This document shows, piece by piece, positions 10,601 to 22,400 of a stretch of DNA of 64,000 bases (position 1 is its first letter; the number at the start of each line of letters is the position of its first letter). The DNA comes from JAPLDP01 sp964628285 (GTDB taxonomy: Bacteria; Bacteroidota; Bacteroidia; Bacteroidales; JAGONC01). Under the pieces are notes generated by a model, which saw nothing but the letters and a program-made list of their open reading frames with translations, made no database searches and was not told the origin of the DNA. The position numbers were made by a program, and so were the translations under genes. The stretch spans positions 35,479 to 99,478 of the forward strand of contig CAZVNP010000006.1 in NCBI GenBank assembly GCA_964628285.1, given 5' to 3'.

Positions 10601-13600
10601 ATCTCCGGAGAGAATGCCTCATTTCTTGCCGGTACAAGGGAGAAAAAACTGAATGTTGTTTATGAAATCATTAAAGACAATGCAACCGTCCAGAGAGAAT
10701 GGCTCACTTTGGGTGATCAGCAGAAAAACATGACAATCCCCATAACGGAAGAATACCGTGGGAACATCCAGATCAACCTTGTCTGTGTTAAATACAACCG
10801 CAGTTTTCAGGATTTCCGGACGATCATTGTTCCTTACTCCAACAAAGAACTGAACCTTGAGTTCAGCTCCTTCAGAGACAAGCTGACGCCCGGGCAGGAG
10901 GAAGAGTGGAACATCAAAATAAAAGACGCCAAAGGTGAGAAAGTGGCGGCGGAGATGGTGGCCACCATGTACGATGCCTCCCTCGACGCCTTTGTCCCGC
11001 ATGAATGGGATTTCGACATCTACAGGCATTACAGTGCCTCGAGGGCATGGGATGCTAAGGATGCATTTGCGGTGGACAGAACGCAGACATTTATTGAACG
11101 GACCAGGGTATATGAATACCCGGTGGAGAGAAGCTATGATCAGCTCAACTGGTTCGGATTCAATTACTATGGTTTTCCAAGGTATGTCAAAGGTATCATG
11201 ATGGACCGGATGATCAGTCCGACGATGGCACTGGAGGAAAATGTAGCGAAGCCGGAGACGCAGGAGTTGATGATGATCCAGATGCCCCCGGAAGGACAGG
11301 GCGTGGAACAGGAAGCACCGGCAAAACCCGAAATCACACCTGGATTGCAGGTGCGGCGTGACTTCAACGAGACCGCTTTCTTCTATCCCGATCTCCGGAC
11401 TGACAACAACGGCGATGTCATCATCAGGTTTAAGGTGCCCGAGTCGCTCACACGCTGGAAGATGCTTGGCCTGGCCCATACCACCGACCTTGAATACGGA
11501 CAGGTCATGAAAGAGCTGGTCACGCAGAAAAATCTTATGATCGTCCCTAATGCACCACGTTTTTTCAGGGAAGGCGATACCATGGCTTTCACCGCCAAAG
11601 TCGTCAACCTTTCGGATGAAACATTGAGCGGTATCGCCACGCTGGGTTTCTTTGATGCCGTTAGCATGACGCCGGTGAATCTCATCAGTTCGGATGCCGG
11701 TCAGTCATTCACGGTGCAAAAGGGCCAGAGTGCGGTGGTCAGTTGGCCTGTGGCTGTTCCTGTCGGCGGCCTGCAAGCCCTCACCTACCGCATCACCGCC
11801 AAGGCCGGCAGTTTCAGTGACGGTGAGGAGAAAGCCCTGCCGGTGCTGACCAACCGCATGCTGGTGACGGAGACGCTGCCTCTTCCTGTCAATGGCAAAC
11901 AAACCAAGACTTTTAGCTTTACCAAGCTGATCGATTCAAAGTCATCCGCCACGCTGAGCAACTTCAAGCTCACCCTGGAGTTCACCTCCAATCCGGCGTG
12001 GTATGCCGTTCAGGCTTTGCCTTACCTCATGGAATATCCTTATGAATGTTCAGAGCAGGTGTTCAGCCGTTATTATGCCAACATTCTGGCCAGTTATATT
12101 GCCAACTCCAATCCTAAGATCAGGGCGGTATTTGACGTATGGAAAAATTACACCCCTGAGGCCCTTTTGTCGAATCTGGAGAAGAACCAGGAATTGAAAT
12201 CCCTGATACTGGAAGAGACCCCATGGGTGATGGAAGCTAAAAACGAGAGCGAACGAAAACAACGCATCGCCCTGCTGTTCGACATGAACCGCATGGCCAA
12301 CGAGCAGGCAGCCGCCCTGGCGGAGTTGCGCAACATGCAGCTGCCCAACGGCGCCTGGCCCTGGTTCGAGGGCATGCCCGACAGCCGTTACATCACCCAA
12401 CACATCGTATGCGGAATGGGTAAACTGAACCGCCTAAAAGTTAAAGATGTCGTGGAAGATAACGAGATATGGCAGATGATACGGCAGGCAGTGAGCTACC
12501 TCGATAACAGGATACGGGAAGATTATGAGAACATAAAGAAAATCGATCCGGATGGAATGGATAAGGATCATCTGGGATACCTCCGGATCCATTACCTATA
12601 TGCCAGAAGCTTTTTCAATGCTTTTAACGTCAATATAAATCTGGATCAATCCAACCGTGAGGCTTTTGAATATTTCAAAGGACAGGCACAGAAATACTGG
12701 GCCGGGCAGAACAAATACATGCAGGGCATGATCGCCCTGGCACTGCATCGTTTCGGTGACAAGGAAACACCGGCCGGTATCATCAGGTCGTTAAAAGAAT
12801 ATGCACTGCATTCCGACGAGATGGGTATGTATTGGAGGGAGAACATGCCGGGCTATTTCTGGTACCAGGCCCCTGTGGAGACCCAGGCCTTACTGATCGA
12901 AGCCTTTGATGAGGTAGCCAATGATACGACAGCGGTGGAGGAGATGAAAGTATGGCTGCTCAAACAAAAACAAACACAGGAATGGCCCAGCACCAAAGCC
13001 ACCGTGGATGCCATTTACGCATTGCTGCTTCGCGGCACCGATATTCTGGCGGGCGAGGAACAGGTGATCATCAAACTGGATGATATCGTCGTTGATCCGG
13101 CGAAGATGGAGAATGTGAAGGTCGAAGCCGGGACAGGATACTTCAAGACCTCATGGAACAACGGTGAGATAAAACCTGACATGGGTCGCGTCACCGTGAC
13201 CAAGACAGATGAGGGTGTGGCCTGGGGAGCCCTGTACTGGCAGTACTTCGAGCAGCTTGACAAGATCACACCACATGAAACCCCTCTGAAACTGTCCAAA
13301 GCATTGTTTCTGGAAAAGAGTACAGCCACAGGACCTGTTATCATACCGGTAGCCACGGGCACCACCCTGCATGTCGGCGACCGTCTCAGGGTTCGCATTG
13401 AATTAAGGGTGGACCGCGACATGGAGTACGTCCACATGAAAGACATGCGTGCTGCTGCCTTCGAACCTGTCAATGTGCTGTCGGGTTACAGGTATCAGGG
13501 CGGACTGGGGTATTATGAGAGCACCCGCGACGCGTCAACGAATTTTTTCTTCGGTTATCTGCCCAAGGGCACCTATGTGTTTGAATATCCCCTTATCGTG

Positions 13601-13705
13601 TCACAGGAAGGACAATTTTCCAATGGCATCACCACCATTCAATGCATGTACGCGCCGGAATTTGCCGCCCATTCCCAGGGCATCAGGGTGAATATCGGGG
13701 AATGA
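7601..13705 (+). CDS. Giant bacterial alpha-2-macroglobulin (MG2/A2M) with thioester
   Basis: Protein of 2034 residues from ATG 7601. Bacterial alpha-2-macroglobulins are envelope proteins thought to trap foreign proteases. Domains in order: an N-terminal signal anchor (about residues 2-28, no lipobox cysteine seen); a long helical region to ~390; a carboxypeptidase-regulatory-like beta domain at about 525-600 (FYVLDRDKGTPLSNVRV); an MG2 domain near 617 (TDRAIYRPGQTIYFKG); a Pro/Glu/Gln-rich segment at about 1210-1250 that could serve as bait region; the A2M domain near 1260; and the thioester motif CSEQ at 12047-12058 (Cys ~1483), followed by an alpha-toroid-like region with repeated helices. 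The thioester is therefore apparently intact. The usual partner penicillin-binding protein PbpC is not adjacent. It converges with a T9SS protein gene. Confidence 0.93.
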   Translation: MKKRLLIFLTLAGLAFFLSGYVLITSSLMTKDMPSMNNYQDYEQEWKQVDSLVQKGLPQSALALVEIIYNKARADHNSPQFIKTIIYKMKLKSEFEEDFMVKVIGDTRKEVEQSSFPVDQILHSLLAELYWRYYSMNRYKVLDRTETYNFDQEDIRTWDMKQLVSAVMTNYRQSLENAGELQKIPLKDYDPILITADDSKLYRPTLYDFLAHRALDFFMNSESGLTEPVYRFIMDSPDYFDPSNKFVSLDITTKDTMSLKFYAIRLFQDLLRFHMSDKAPDALVDVDLKRLQFVRDNDIIEIKDSLYIEALRSLLERTVRDSASAGVSYELAQAYYDRGQKYDPLKSDEYKWDIKNAWNCCNDALKRFPDTDGSKKCKNLLLLITSPALNLTMPGVNVEGQPFLSLISYKNAPQIYLRIIDLSPAEDKQIRDRGKRDSDVVKDYLRYPAYTSWDVKLPDDGDFQSHAAEIKIPGLPLGYYVILAATNGEFSPADAPVACGSCWISNISYISRKMDDGSEDFYVLDRDKGTPLSNVRVQTYYRVYDNNRRTYDFKPWDNYVTDGDGFFRIPALPRRTPGKTFVIRFNLDRDTLMTDNYFYQYSYSPEPPKMKPRTFFFTDRAIYRPGQTIYFKGIAIETDGTNNRILPQYKTTVTFFDVNGQKISYQELETDDYGSFNGFFIAPTGILTGEMSLSNESGSVDVSVEEYKRPNFEVTFDPVKGIYKLNEAVTVNGVARAYSGANVDHARVSYRVVRKARFPYWGFGWRDWFRSSPEMEIANGTLETDANGQFAITFKAIPDPTINAKYKPVFNYVVTADVTDINGETQSSSANVAVGYTALLVNVDIPETIDQTGKKDFLLSATNLNGQSEPVKVTLTVSKLAEPDRLFRDRLWNRPDRFIMTKEEFYAAFPHDVYNNENDVETWEVQKVVMTKSYNTATDTLVTFTDLSAWEPGHYLISALAVDSFGQKVENKKYTVVYSPDEKKIPVEAIFWFSPGKMKGISGENASFLAGTREKKLNVVYEIIKDNATVQREWLTLGDQQKNMTIPITEEYRGNIQINLVCVKYNRSFQDFRTIIVPYSNKELNLEFSSFRDKLTPGQEEEWNIKIKDAKGEKVAAEMVATMYDASLDAFVPHEWDFDIYRHYSASRAWDAKDAFAVDRTQTFIERTRVYEYPVERSYDQLNWFGFNYYGFPRYVKGIMMDRMISPTMALEENVAKPETQELMMIQMPPEGQGVEQEAPAKPEITPGLQVRRDFNETAFFYPDLRTDNNGDVIIRFKVPESLTRWKMLGLAHTTDLEYGQVMKELVTQKNLMIVPNAPRFFREGDTMAFTAKVVNLSDETLSGIATLGFFDAVSMTPVNLISSDAGQSFTVQKGQSAVVSWPVAVPVGGLQALTYRITAKAGSFSDGEEKALPVLTNRMLVTETLPLPVNGKQTKTFSFTKLIDSKSSATLSNFKLTLEFTSNPAWYAVQALPYLMEYPYECSEQVFSRYYANILASYIANSNPKIRAVFDVWKNYTPEALLSNLEKNQELKSLILEETPWVMEAKNESERKQRIALLFDMNRMANEQAAALAELRNMQLPNGAWPWFEGMPDSRYITQHIVCGMGKLNRLKVKDVVEDNEIWQMIRQAVSYLDNRIREDYENIKKIDPDGMDKDHLGYLRIHYLYARSFFNAFNVNINLDQSNREAFEYFKGQAQKYWAGQNKYMQGMIALALHRFGDKETPAGIIRSLKEYALHSDEMGMYWRENMPGYFWYQAPVETQALLIEAFDEVANDTTAVEEMKVWLLKQKQTQEWPSTKATVDAIYALLLRGTDILAGEEQVIIKLDDIVVDPAKMENVKVEAGTGYFKTSWNNGEIKPDMGRVTVTKTDEGVAWGALYWQYFEQLDKITPHETPLKLSKALFLEKSTATGPVIIPVATGTTLHVGDRLRVRIELRVDRDMEYVHMKDMRAAAFEPVNVLSGYRYQGGLGYYESTRDASTNFFFGYLPKGTYVFEYPLIVSQEGQFSNGITTIQCMYAPEFAAHSQGIRVNIGE

Positions 13706-13711
13706 TGTGCC

Positions 13712-13738
13712 GCCGTCACATGACCTGAAAATGACGGC
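13712..13738. terminator. Possible bidirectional terminator hairpin
   Basis: A 7-bp stem GCCGTCA (13712-13718) / TGACGGC (13732-13738) lies exactly between the converging stops of the alpha-2-macroglobulin and the T9SS repeat gene. No T-run follows on either side, so it is a weak candidate. Confidence 0.35.
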
Positions 13739-13741
13739 CTG

Positions 13742-16489
13742 TCAGTCGATCACCAGTTTTCCGCCACGGGAGCGGTTACCTTGTTCTATCATGAATAAAT
13801 AAACGCCTTTGGCACACTCCGACAGATCGATAGGCAAATGAACCGTTTTTGTTTTTCCTGAAAGATGGGTTTTCCACACCACCTTTCCATTCAGGTCGGT
13901 TATACGGATGTCAGACTGATCCGTTGAGGAAGCGATTTCTACAATGAATTGTCCTTGAGAAGGGTTGGGATAGACACGGACCGTGCCGGCATCATGCCCG
14001 GCCACCGAGGTGTATGGATTCAGCGGGTAGGCGGTAGTAAAAAGGCCCCTGCCGTGGGTGGCCGCCAAAACAGTATTGTCGGCTTCCCTGATCTTAAGCA
14101 TGTCGGTTCTGACATTGGCCATACCCTCAATGTCGGGTTCCCATGTGGGTTCCTCCTGGTCGAGGGTGTTGGTGGACCACACCCCCGTTTCGGTAGCCAG
14201 CAGTGCCTGCCTGGCATTCTGGGGATGATACAGAACCCATCGTACCGGCATATCGGGCAGGCTGCCTTCTTTCACCTGCCAGGTGGCACCGCCGTCATAA
14301 GTCTGCCATACCGACGGCACACCGTAATTGGAGAAGGTTACCAGAAGCGTATCCTCCGACCCTCCGATAGCGACACATGAGATGCTGCCCGGCGGGAAAT
14401 CAGGGCTCCCTATCTCGGTCTGCACCGGCGTGGCCTGGGCATTCTCCACACGGAAAAGCCTGCCGTTGTTGGTGCCTACGAAAAGAGTGGCCGTGCCTGC
14501 CGGAGAATAAGGCGAATATTTGATATGTGAAAAGAAAAAGTTGGAGCCGGTGGCTACCGTGATGTAAGTCTCGGAAGGATTCTGAAGAATGTTGGAGATA
14601 CGCAGGATCTTATTGGCATTGCCGCCCGAGAACGATACCCCGTTGGCGTAAAGAGTGTTCAGCTTGTAATCGTAATCGGCCGGATTGATAAAAATGCCGC
14701 TCTGATTGATGTTGATGGTATTGAATTCATTACCGTTATAAAAAACCGTGTACTGGTTATAGTAATATGAAGTGATGAAATAGGACGGCTGGTCCTGATC
14801 ATAAAAGCAATAGGCGCCGTCGCCGCCGTCGATCATGCTATTGATGGTCAGGGGCGCGTCGTTATAATACAGAGTGCCGTTATCCTGCAGTCCGCCGATG
14901 TATTGGGCTATCCCGGCCAAGGGACTGAGGTCGCATGAGTAAAATTGCAGGGTGTTGTAGTTCCTGTTTTTCTCCTTAAAAACAGGTGACGAAGATGAAG
15001 CCCCCGAGGTATAAAATACACCCCCGTCGCTGGTAAAGACACACTCATCCGACGATCCCGGCTTATAGACCTGGGCATGCTGGTCGGCATGGACATATTC
15101 ATCGCCGCCACCGGTATACATCAGATACCAGTCGGAGACCTCGTTCCATGTGCCGCCGCCGTTGGCAGTATTCCACACGTTGAGGCCGCCGACATAAAGC
15201 CTGTTGGTATTGTTCGGGTCGACCGTCCCGGTCATGGCATGCCACGCCAGATTGGCCCAGTTACCGGAGGTAGGCTTGTTGATCTGCGTCCAGGAGGCTC
15301 CTTTGTCTGTGGTCTTGATGATGTAACGACCATAGTATACCGGATTGCCCTGGACATAGCCTGCAGCGATGAGAGCATAGACCGTGTTCTCATCCTGGGA
15401 TGCCGGGGCCAGGATCACTCTGCCGGGGAGGTTATAGGTGGGTTCATTCTCAATGATGGTGCGATAGTCATCAAAAACGGTCCAGGAGCCGGTGACACCT
15501 TCATCGGAGTATAGGATGACGGCGCCACCCAGGCCGTCGAGGTTGCGCATGGTGCCGACGTAAATGCGGCCGTCGGATTGGATGGCGATGCTGGAAGGCG
15601 CATAGGGCACCTCTTGGCCGGCAATGTCGGGCAGGACCTGTTGCCAGGAGAGACCCCCGTCGGCGGAACGGTACAGGCCGTCGCTGGGCAGGCTTTGGTG
15701 GATGCCATGATAAACACCTGAGACCACGCCCGCATAGATGACACTGTTGCCACCCTCATCCCTTACCCTGATGTCGGTGATAAAATCAAAATCCTCCGTT
15801 GACGCGAGCCAGGACCACGTGTTGCCGCCGTCGGTCGATTTAAAGATGCCGCCGCCCAGACCCGACGATTCACGATAGGTGGTTATGGCCGTCTGTGCCT
15901 CGCCCGTACCCACATAAAATGTCATGGGATCATTGGGATCATAGGTTATGCAGGCTATCGACAGGTCGCTCCACAAATCATCCACCGCGATCCATTGGGA
16001 GGTGTTGCCGGTGATGTCATCGATATACCACAGCCCACCCGTCACCCCGCCGGCCCAGACCTTATGACCCTGCGGGTCATTGGGATCCCACATGATGGCC
16101 CTGGTGCGTCCGCCCAGGTTGGCAGGGATATTCTGCCAGGCCAGAGCTCCGGCCGTTTGACCGGCTCTTTTCTTTAACCTCATCTGATCGGTGACCTGAC
16201 AGGCCTGGACGAGCCTGTTCTTTGGGACGTACCCCAACGCCGGATCAACGGTCATCAGGAAGTTTTGAAAGGCCGCCGGATCGGCACCAGTCATCTCTTC
16301 CTCACCGGAACGGCCGGCCACATCACAGGGTGCCTGTTTGTATTCCTGTTTGAGAAAGATCTCGAATTTTTCCCTGGGGGTCATTTTCCGGTCGGCCGTC
16401 ACGGTCATCAGCGCAATAACCGTCAGCAACAGTGAGGGAATAATAAATTTTTTGGGAAAGGGTCTTTGCGTAAAATGATGGTTTGGCAT
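13742..16489 (-). CDS. T9SS-exported sortilin/BNR-repeat beta-propeller protein
   Basis: Protein of 915 residues with an N-terminal signal segment (IPSLLLTVIALMTVTA) and a C-terminal type A T9SS sorting domain: YPNPSQGQFIVEIAS, then DLNGKVVW, then a C-terminal lysine-rich strand ending GGKLVID. The body contains repeated glycosidase/sortilin-like blades with Asp-box style motifs such as SADGGLSWQQV, STDGGNTWSWL, TTDKGASWTQI and TYDGGATWQV. It is predicted to be carried across the outer membrane by the type IX system and either released or anchored. The ligand or enzymatic role is unknown; proteins of this design are usually surface adhesins, glycan binders or hydrolase accessories. It is downstream of atpC (58 bp) on the same strand, but the gap and different role argue for separate transcription. 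Confidence 0.88.
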   Translation of the reverse strand: MPNHHFTQRPFPKKFIIPSLLLTVIALMTVTADRKMTPREKFEIFLKQEYKQAPCDVAGRSGEEEMTGADPAAFQNFLMTVDPALGYVPKNRLVQACQVTDQMRLKKRAGQTAGALAWQNIPANLGGRTRAIMWDPNDPQGHKVWAGGVTGGLWYIDDITGNTSQWIAVDDLWSDLSIACITYDPNDPMTFYVGTGEAQTAITTYRESSGLGGGIFKSTDGGNTWSWLASTEDFDFITDIRVRDEGGNSVIYAGVVSGVYHGIHQSLPSDGLYRSADGGLSWQQVLPDIAGQEVPYAPSSIAIQSDGRIYVGTMRNLDGLGGAVILYSDEGVTGSWTVFDDYRTIIENEPTYNLPGRVILAPASQDENTVYALIAAGYVQGNPVYYGRYIIKTTDKGASWTQINKPTSGNWANLAWHAMTGTVDPNNTNRLYVGGLNVWNTANGGGTWNEVSDWYLMYTGGGDEYVHADQHAQVYKPGSSDECVFTSDGGVFYTSGASSSSPVFKEKNRNYNTLQFYSCDLSPLAGIAQYIGGLQDNGTLYYNDAPLTINSMIDGGDGAYCFYDQDQPSYFITSYYYNQYTVFYNGNEFNTININQSGIFINPADYDYKLNTLYANGVSFSGGNANKILRISNILQNPSETYITVATGSNFFFSHIKYSPYSPAGTATLFVGTNNGRLFRVENAQATPVQTEIGSPDFPPGSISCVAIGGSEDTLLVTFSNYGVPSVWQTYDGGATWQVKEGSLPDMPVRWVLYHPQNARQALLATETGVWSTNTLDQEEPTWEPDIEGMANVRTDMLKIREADNTVLAATHGRGLFTTAYPLNPYTSVAGHDAGTVRVYPNPSQGQFIVEIASSTDQSDIRITDLNGKVVWKTHLSGKTKTVHLPIDLSECAKGVYLFMIEQGNRSRGGKLVID

Positions 16490-16547
16490 AGGAATAAAAG
16501 TAAAATAACAGACACAAATTTACAGCAAGAATGTGTGATCATGAACT

Positions 16548-16784
16548 TTATTCCGCCAGAACCAGAACTTTATTTTTCAGCACTTCCACCACACCGCCGT
16601 TGATCTTAAAGAGATGTTTTTGATTGCCGGCATCGACGACCTTTATATTCCCTTTGCCCAGCACCGACACGAGGGGTGCGTGGTCATTGAGTATCTCGAA
16701 TAATCCGTCGATGCCGGGAAGCTGGATCAGGTTGGCATTTCCTTTAAAAACAGTTTTGTCGGGTGTGATGATCTCGATATTCAT
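16548..16784 (-). CDS. atpC: F1Fo ATP synthase subunit epsilon
   Basis: Protein of 78 residues, the short form (N-terminal beta-sandwich only) common in Bacteroidota; the C-terminal helical hairpin of longer epsilon subunits is missing. The opening MNIEIITPDKTVFKGNANLI and the stretch LPGIDGLFEILNDHAPLVS are diagnostic. It links the F1 head to the c-ring as part of the central stalk. It follows atpD by 14 bp in the same transcript direction. The rest of the ATP synthase is encoded 22 kb away on the other strand. Confidence 0.95.
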   Translation of the reverse strand: MNIEIITPDKTVFKGNANLIQLPGIDGLFEILNDHAPLVSVLGKGNIKVVDAGNQKHLFKINGGVVEVLKNKVLVLAE

Positions 16785-16798
16785 GAGGCGTGATCCTG

Positions 16799-18376
<1,578 letters not shown>

Positions 18377-18398
18377 CTAAACAAGGGATTTGATAGGT

Positions 18399-19037
18399 TT
18401 AACTGCTTTCATTGGTCATCGTTGTTTCAGGGGTGGCCACTTTTTTCCTGAAAAATCTTTTCTGAAAAAATATTAAAGCCAGCACACCCACCGTAATGGA
18501 TGAGTCGGCGATATTGAATATGGGTCTGAAGAATGTAAATTCTCTTGTTCCGATGACCGGCACCCAGGCAGGCCAGTGCCACTGGACAATAGGAAAATAA
18601 AGCATATCCACCACTTTACCGAGCAGGAAAAAGCTGTAACCACCGCTATGAGGGAGAAATACAGCCGGATGGAAAAAATTGCTTTCGCTGAACAGCAACC
18701 CATAGAAAGCCGAATCGATCATGTTACCGGTGGCGCCGGCGAAGATCAGCGAGATGCAGATGACGAGTCCTCTGTGGGCTTTTTTTCTGACCAGATGGAT
18801 AAGATAATAACCGAGGGCCAGGATGGCTAACAGACGAACGATACTGAGAAAAAGCTTTCCCGACTCGCCTGCCAGCTGCAGGCCGAAAGCCATGCCGTTA
18901 TTTTCCGTAAAATGGAGGATGAACCAGTTGTCCAGGACATGTATCTCCTGACCGAGGTACATGTGGGTTTTTACCCAGAACTTCAGTGTCTGATCACATA
19001 GAAGAATGAAAAGGATGATGAACAGCGGTCTTTTCAA
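18399..19037 (-). CDS. lspA: Lipoprotein signal peptidase (signal peptidase II)
   Basis: Inner membrane aspartic protease that cleaves the signal peptide of prolipoproteins after lipidation. It has 212 residues with four transmembrane segments. The two catalytic aspartates are recognisable in GNMIDSAFYG and FNIADSSI, and the ENNGMAFGL region is also conserved. Between the catalytic motifs is the insertion that makes Bacteroidota LspA longer (about 200-210 residues) than the E. coli enzyme (164). It is the third gene of the ileS-dksA-lspA cluster, 21 bp after the DksA-like gene; this order is common in Bacteroidota. Confidence 0.96.
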   Translation of the reverse strand: MKRPLFIILFILLCDQTLKFWVKTHMYLGQEIHVLDNWFILHFTENNGMAFGLQLAGESGKLFLSIVRLLAILALGYYLIHLVRKKAHRGLVICISLIFAGATGNMIDSAFYGLLFSESNFFHPAVFLPHSGGYSFFLLGKVVDMLYFPIVQWHWPAWVPVIGTREFTFFRPIFNIADSSITVGVLALIFFQKRFFRKKVATPETTMTNESS

Positions 19038-19058
19038 GATGCAGGGAGATGGTTGTTT

Positions 19059-19472
19059 TTATGTCTTTTTGTTCAGACCCAGTTTGGCGTCAATACTTAG
19101 GGTGGCATGAGGAACGCTTCTCAGACGTTCTTTGGAGATCAGCTTACCCGTTACCCTGCAAATGCCGTAGGTTTTATTCTCGATGCGTATGAGGGCGTTC
19201 TCCAGAGCATTGATGAATTTCTGCTGCCTGGCGGCCAGCCGGCTGTTCTCTTCTTTGGATAAAACCTGATAACCCTCCTCCAGAACTTTAAAGGTTGGAG
19301 AGGTATCGCTGATGCCATGTTCTTCGATATTTGTATAGGCCTCGGTGAGCATCAACAAATCTTCACGGGCCTTGGCAAGCTTTTCAAGGATCAATGCTTT
19401 GAATTCTTCCAGCTCTTCGTCCGAATATCTGGTCTTTACGACTTCTTCTTCTTTTTTCATGGCTGTTGGCAT
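19059..19472 (-). CDS. DksA/TraR-family transcription regulator with degenerate zinc finger
   Basis: Protein of 137 residues resembling DksA/TraR, which binds the RNA polymerase secondary channel and modulates transcription with ppGpp. The N-terminal two thirds form a long coiled coil; the C-terminal part carries the DksA signature region YGICRVTGKLISKERL. Classical DksA has four zinc-binding cysteines, and here only one remains (ICRVTG), the form normal in Bacteroidota. ATG 19472 is used; an internal ATG at 19460 is an equally good start. It lies between ileS (24 bp upstream) and lspA (21 bp downstream), almost certainly in one transcript. Confidence 0.88.
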   Translation of the reverse strand: MPTAMKKEEEVVKTRYSDEELEEFKALILEKLAKAREDLLMLTEAYTNIEEHGISDTSPTFKVLEEGYQVLSKEENSRLAARQQKFINALENALIRIENKTYGICRVTGKLISKERLRSVPHATLSIDAKLGLNKKT

Positions 19473-19496
19473 TAAAAGGATGAAACGTTATTAAAT

Positions 19497-22400
19497 TCAA
19501 ATGGCCTTCTCAATGGACACGTATGTTCTGATTTCTTCTGTCAGGTTAATGAGCTTTTTATCCTGGTCATGGATCTCATTGACGATGTCCAATGATTCGG
19601 CCAGCGTTTCCGAACAAATATATGTAAAATTAAGTTCTATCGCCTTCTCAAGGTCGTGGTTTTTTTCAACCTTCACACGTATTTTATCAGTCACTTCAAA
19701 GTCTCTCTCTTTACGCAAATTCTGTATCCTGTTGACGAGTTCCCGTGCGATACCTTCCTGTCTGAGGCTATCGGTAACGGTGATATCGAGTGCCACGGTC
19801 AGGCCGTTTTGTGTCAGCACCACCCATCCCGGAATATCTTCTGTGGTGATCTCGACATCCTCGAGTGTGATATCCACCGTTGTCCCGTCGATGGTCAGAA
19901 CGGTATGGCCTTCGGCTTCGATACCTGCAATATCGTGCTGGCTGAACCCTGAAATGGTCGCGGCAATTTGCTTCATCAGGCGGCCATATTTGGGTCCCAG
20001 GGTTTTGAAGTTGGGTTTTATTTTTTTGACCAGGATGCCCGAGGTGTCGGAAAGGTAGTCCATCTCTTTGACATTGACTTCCGAGAGGATCAGCTCCTTC
20101 ACCATATCGAGGTTTTCCCTGAAATGTTCGGATAACACGGGTATCATAACCTTATTCAAAGGTTGTCGCACACGCAGGAACGTTCTTTTACGCAGGGAAA
20201 GGATCATCGAGGTGATGGTCTGGGCCAGTTCCATACGTTCTTCAAGCGCGGTGTCGATGGATGTGGCATCGTATACGGGGAAGTCGGTGAGGTGAACGGA
20301 TTCGGCATCAATCTTACCTGTGATGCTGTTCAGATCAATGAACAACTTGTCCGTCATGAAGGGAGCCAGAGGAGCCGCCAGTTGTGCCACGGTGACCAGA
20401 CAGGTGTACAGGGTCTGGTAAGCGGCTATCTTATCGTCCGTAAATTCGCCCTTCCAGAAACGGCGGCGGCATAACCTGACATACCAGTTGCTCAGAAAAT
20501 CGATGACAAAATCCTGTATGACACGGCCTGCTTTTGTCGGCTCATAGTCGGCATAAAAATCATCGACCTTGCGGATGAGGGTGTTCAATTCGGAGATGAT
20601 CCACCGGTCGATCTCGGGACGCTGCGCGACAGGGATGTCAGGACTCGAATAATCGAATCCGTCAATATTGGCATAGAGCGCGAAGAAAGCATAGGTGTTG
20701 AAGAGTGTTCCGAAAAATTTACGCTGCACCTCCTTCACACCTTCAATGTCGAATTTCAGGTTATCCCACGGTTGGGTGTTGGTGATCATATACCACCTCA
20801 GGGCATCCGGACCGTAGGTGTCAACGGTCTCAAAAGGATCGACGGCATTAGCCAGACGTTTCGACATCTTGTTGCCGTTTTTGTCGAGCACCAGCCCATT
20901 GGATACACAGGCCTTGAAGGATACCGAATCGAACAGCATGACGGCTATGGCATGTAGTGTAAAGAACCATCCCCGGGTCTGATCCACACCCTCCGCAATG
21001 AAATCGGCAGGGAAATAATCACTTAAAGAAGCTTCGCTATCGAAGGGATAATGAAACTGGGCGTAGGGCATGGCACCCGAATCGAACCACACATCAATGA
21101 GATCGGATTCACGCACCATTTTTTGTCCTGAGGAGGATACCAGGAAAATGTCGTCGACATAAGGGCGGTGCAAGTCAAAGCTCTCGTAGTTCTCATCCGA
21201 CATGTCGCCCGGCCGGAACGAGGTAAAAGGATTGGATGCCATAAATCCGGCCTGCACCGCTTTCTCCACTTCCTTTTTAAGCTGTTCCACCGATCCGATG
21301 CATATCATCTCCTGGCGGTCGGCAGTGACCCAGATAGGCAAAGGTGTGCCCCAGTACCTTGAACGCGAAAGATTCCAGTCGACCAAATTCTCAAGCCAGT
21401 TGCCAAAACGGCCTGTACCCGTGGACTTGGGCTTCCAGTTGATGGTGTTGTTAAAGGTGATCATCTGATCACGGAAAGCGGTGGTCCTGATAAACCATGA
21501 ATCCAAAGGATAATAGAGGATAGGTTTATCCGTTCTCCAGCAATGGGGATAGGAGTGAACGTACTTTTCGGTCTTGAAAGCCTTATTCTCCTTTTTCAGC
21601 TTGACGATGATGTCGATATCGACACTGTCCTCCTGTTCGGGCTTGTCGGGATTGTAGTCCGGCGCGTATTCATTTTTAACCCACCTCCCGGCAAATTCAC
21701 CCATCTGCGCGGTAAACCTGCCCTGTTTGTCAACCAGGGTGAGCGATCCCACGCCATTCTCCTTGCCTATTTTAAAGTCATCGGCACCGAAACTGGGTGC
21801 GATGTGAACGACGCCGGTCCCATCTTCGGTGGTGACAAAATCACCCGTCAGGACAATAAAAGCATCTCCGTCATCAGGCCTGGCATAGGGCATGAGCTGT
21901 TCATAACGGATCCCTTTTAATCGGGCGCCTTTATATTCCCCGGTGATCTTAAACGGAATGTTTTTCTGCCCCGCCTGATAATCCCCGAGTTTCAATTCGG
22001 CATTTTTTGGGGGAAAGAAGTTATCCGTCAGTTCTTTGGCAAGTATGACGGTGATGGGCAGATAAGTATAGGGATTATATGTGTTGACAGTGACATAATC
22101 AATATCGGCGCCCACCGCCAGGGCGGTATTTGAAGGAAGCGTCCAGGGCGTGGTGGTCCAGGCCAGGAAGAAGACATCGCCGTGGGCATCCCGGAACAGC
22201 GCTTCCGAGAGGGCGTCACGGATCACCTTGAACTGGGCCGTCACCGTATGGTCTTTAATATCACGGTAGGTTCCGGGCTGGTTCAGCTCATGATTGCTCA
22301 GACCTGTGCCGGCAGCAGGAGAATAGGGTTGAATGGAATAACCCTTGTACAGGAGATCCTTCTCATAAAGTTTGGATAACAGGTACCAGACGCTCTCGAT

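Noticed and set aside
10619..11479. 286-residue minus-strand frame inside the alpha-2-macroglobulin gene
   Set aside because: Antisense to conserved A2M sequence, without recognisable domains.
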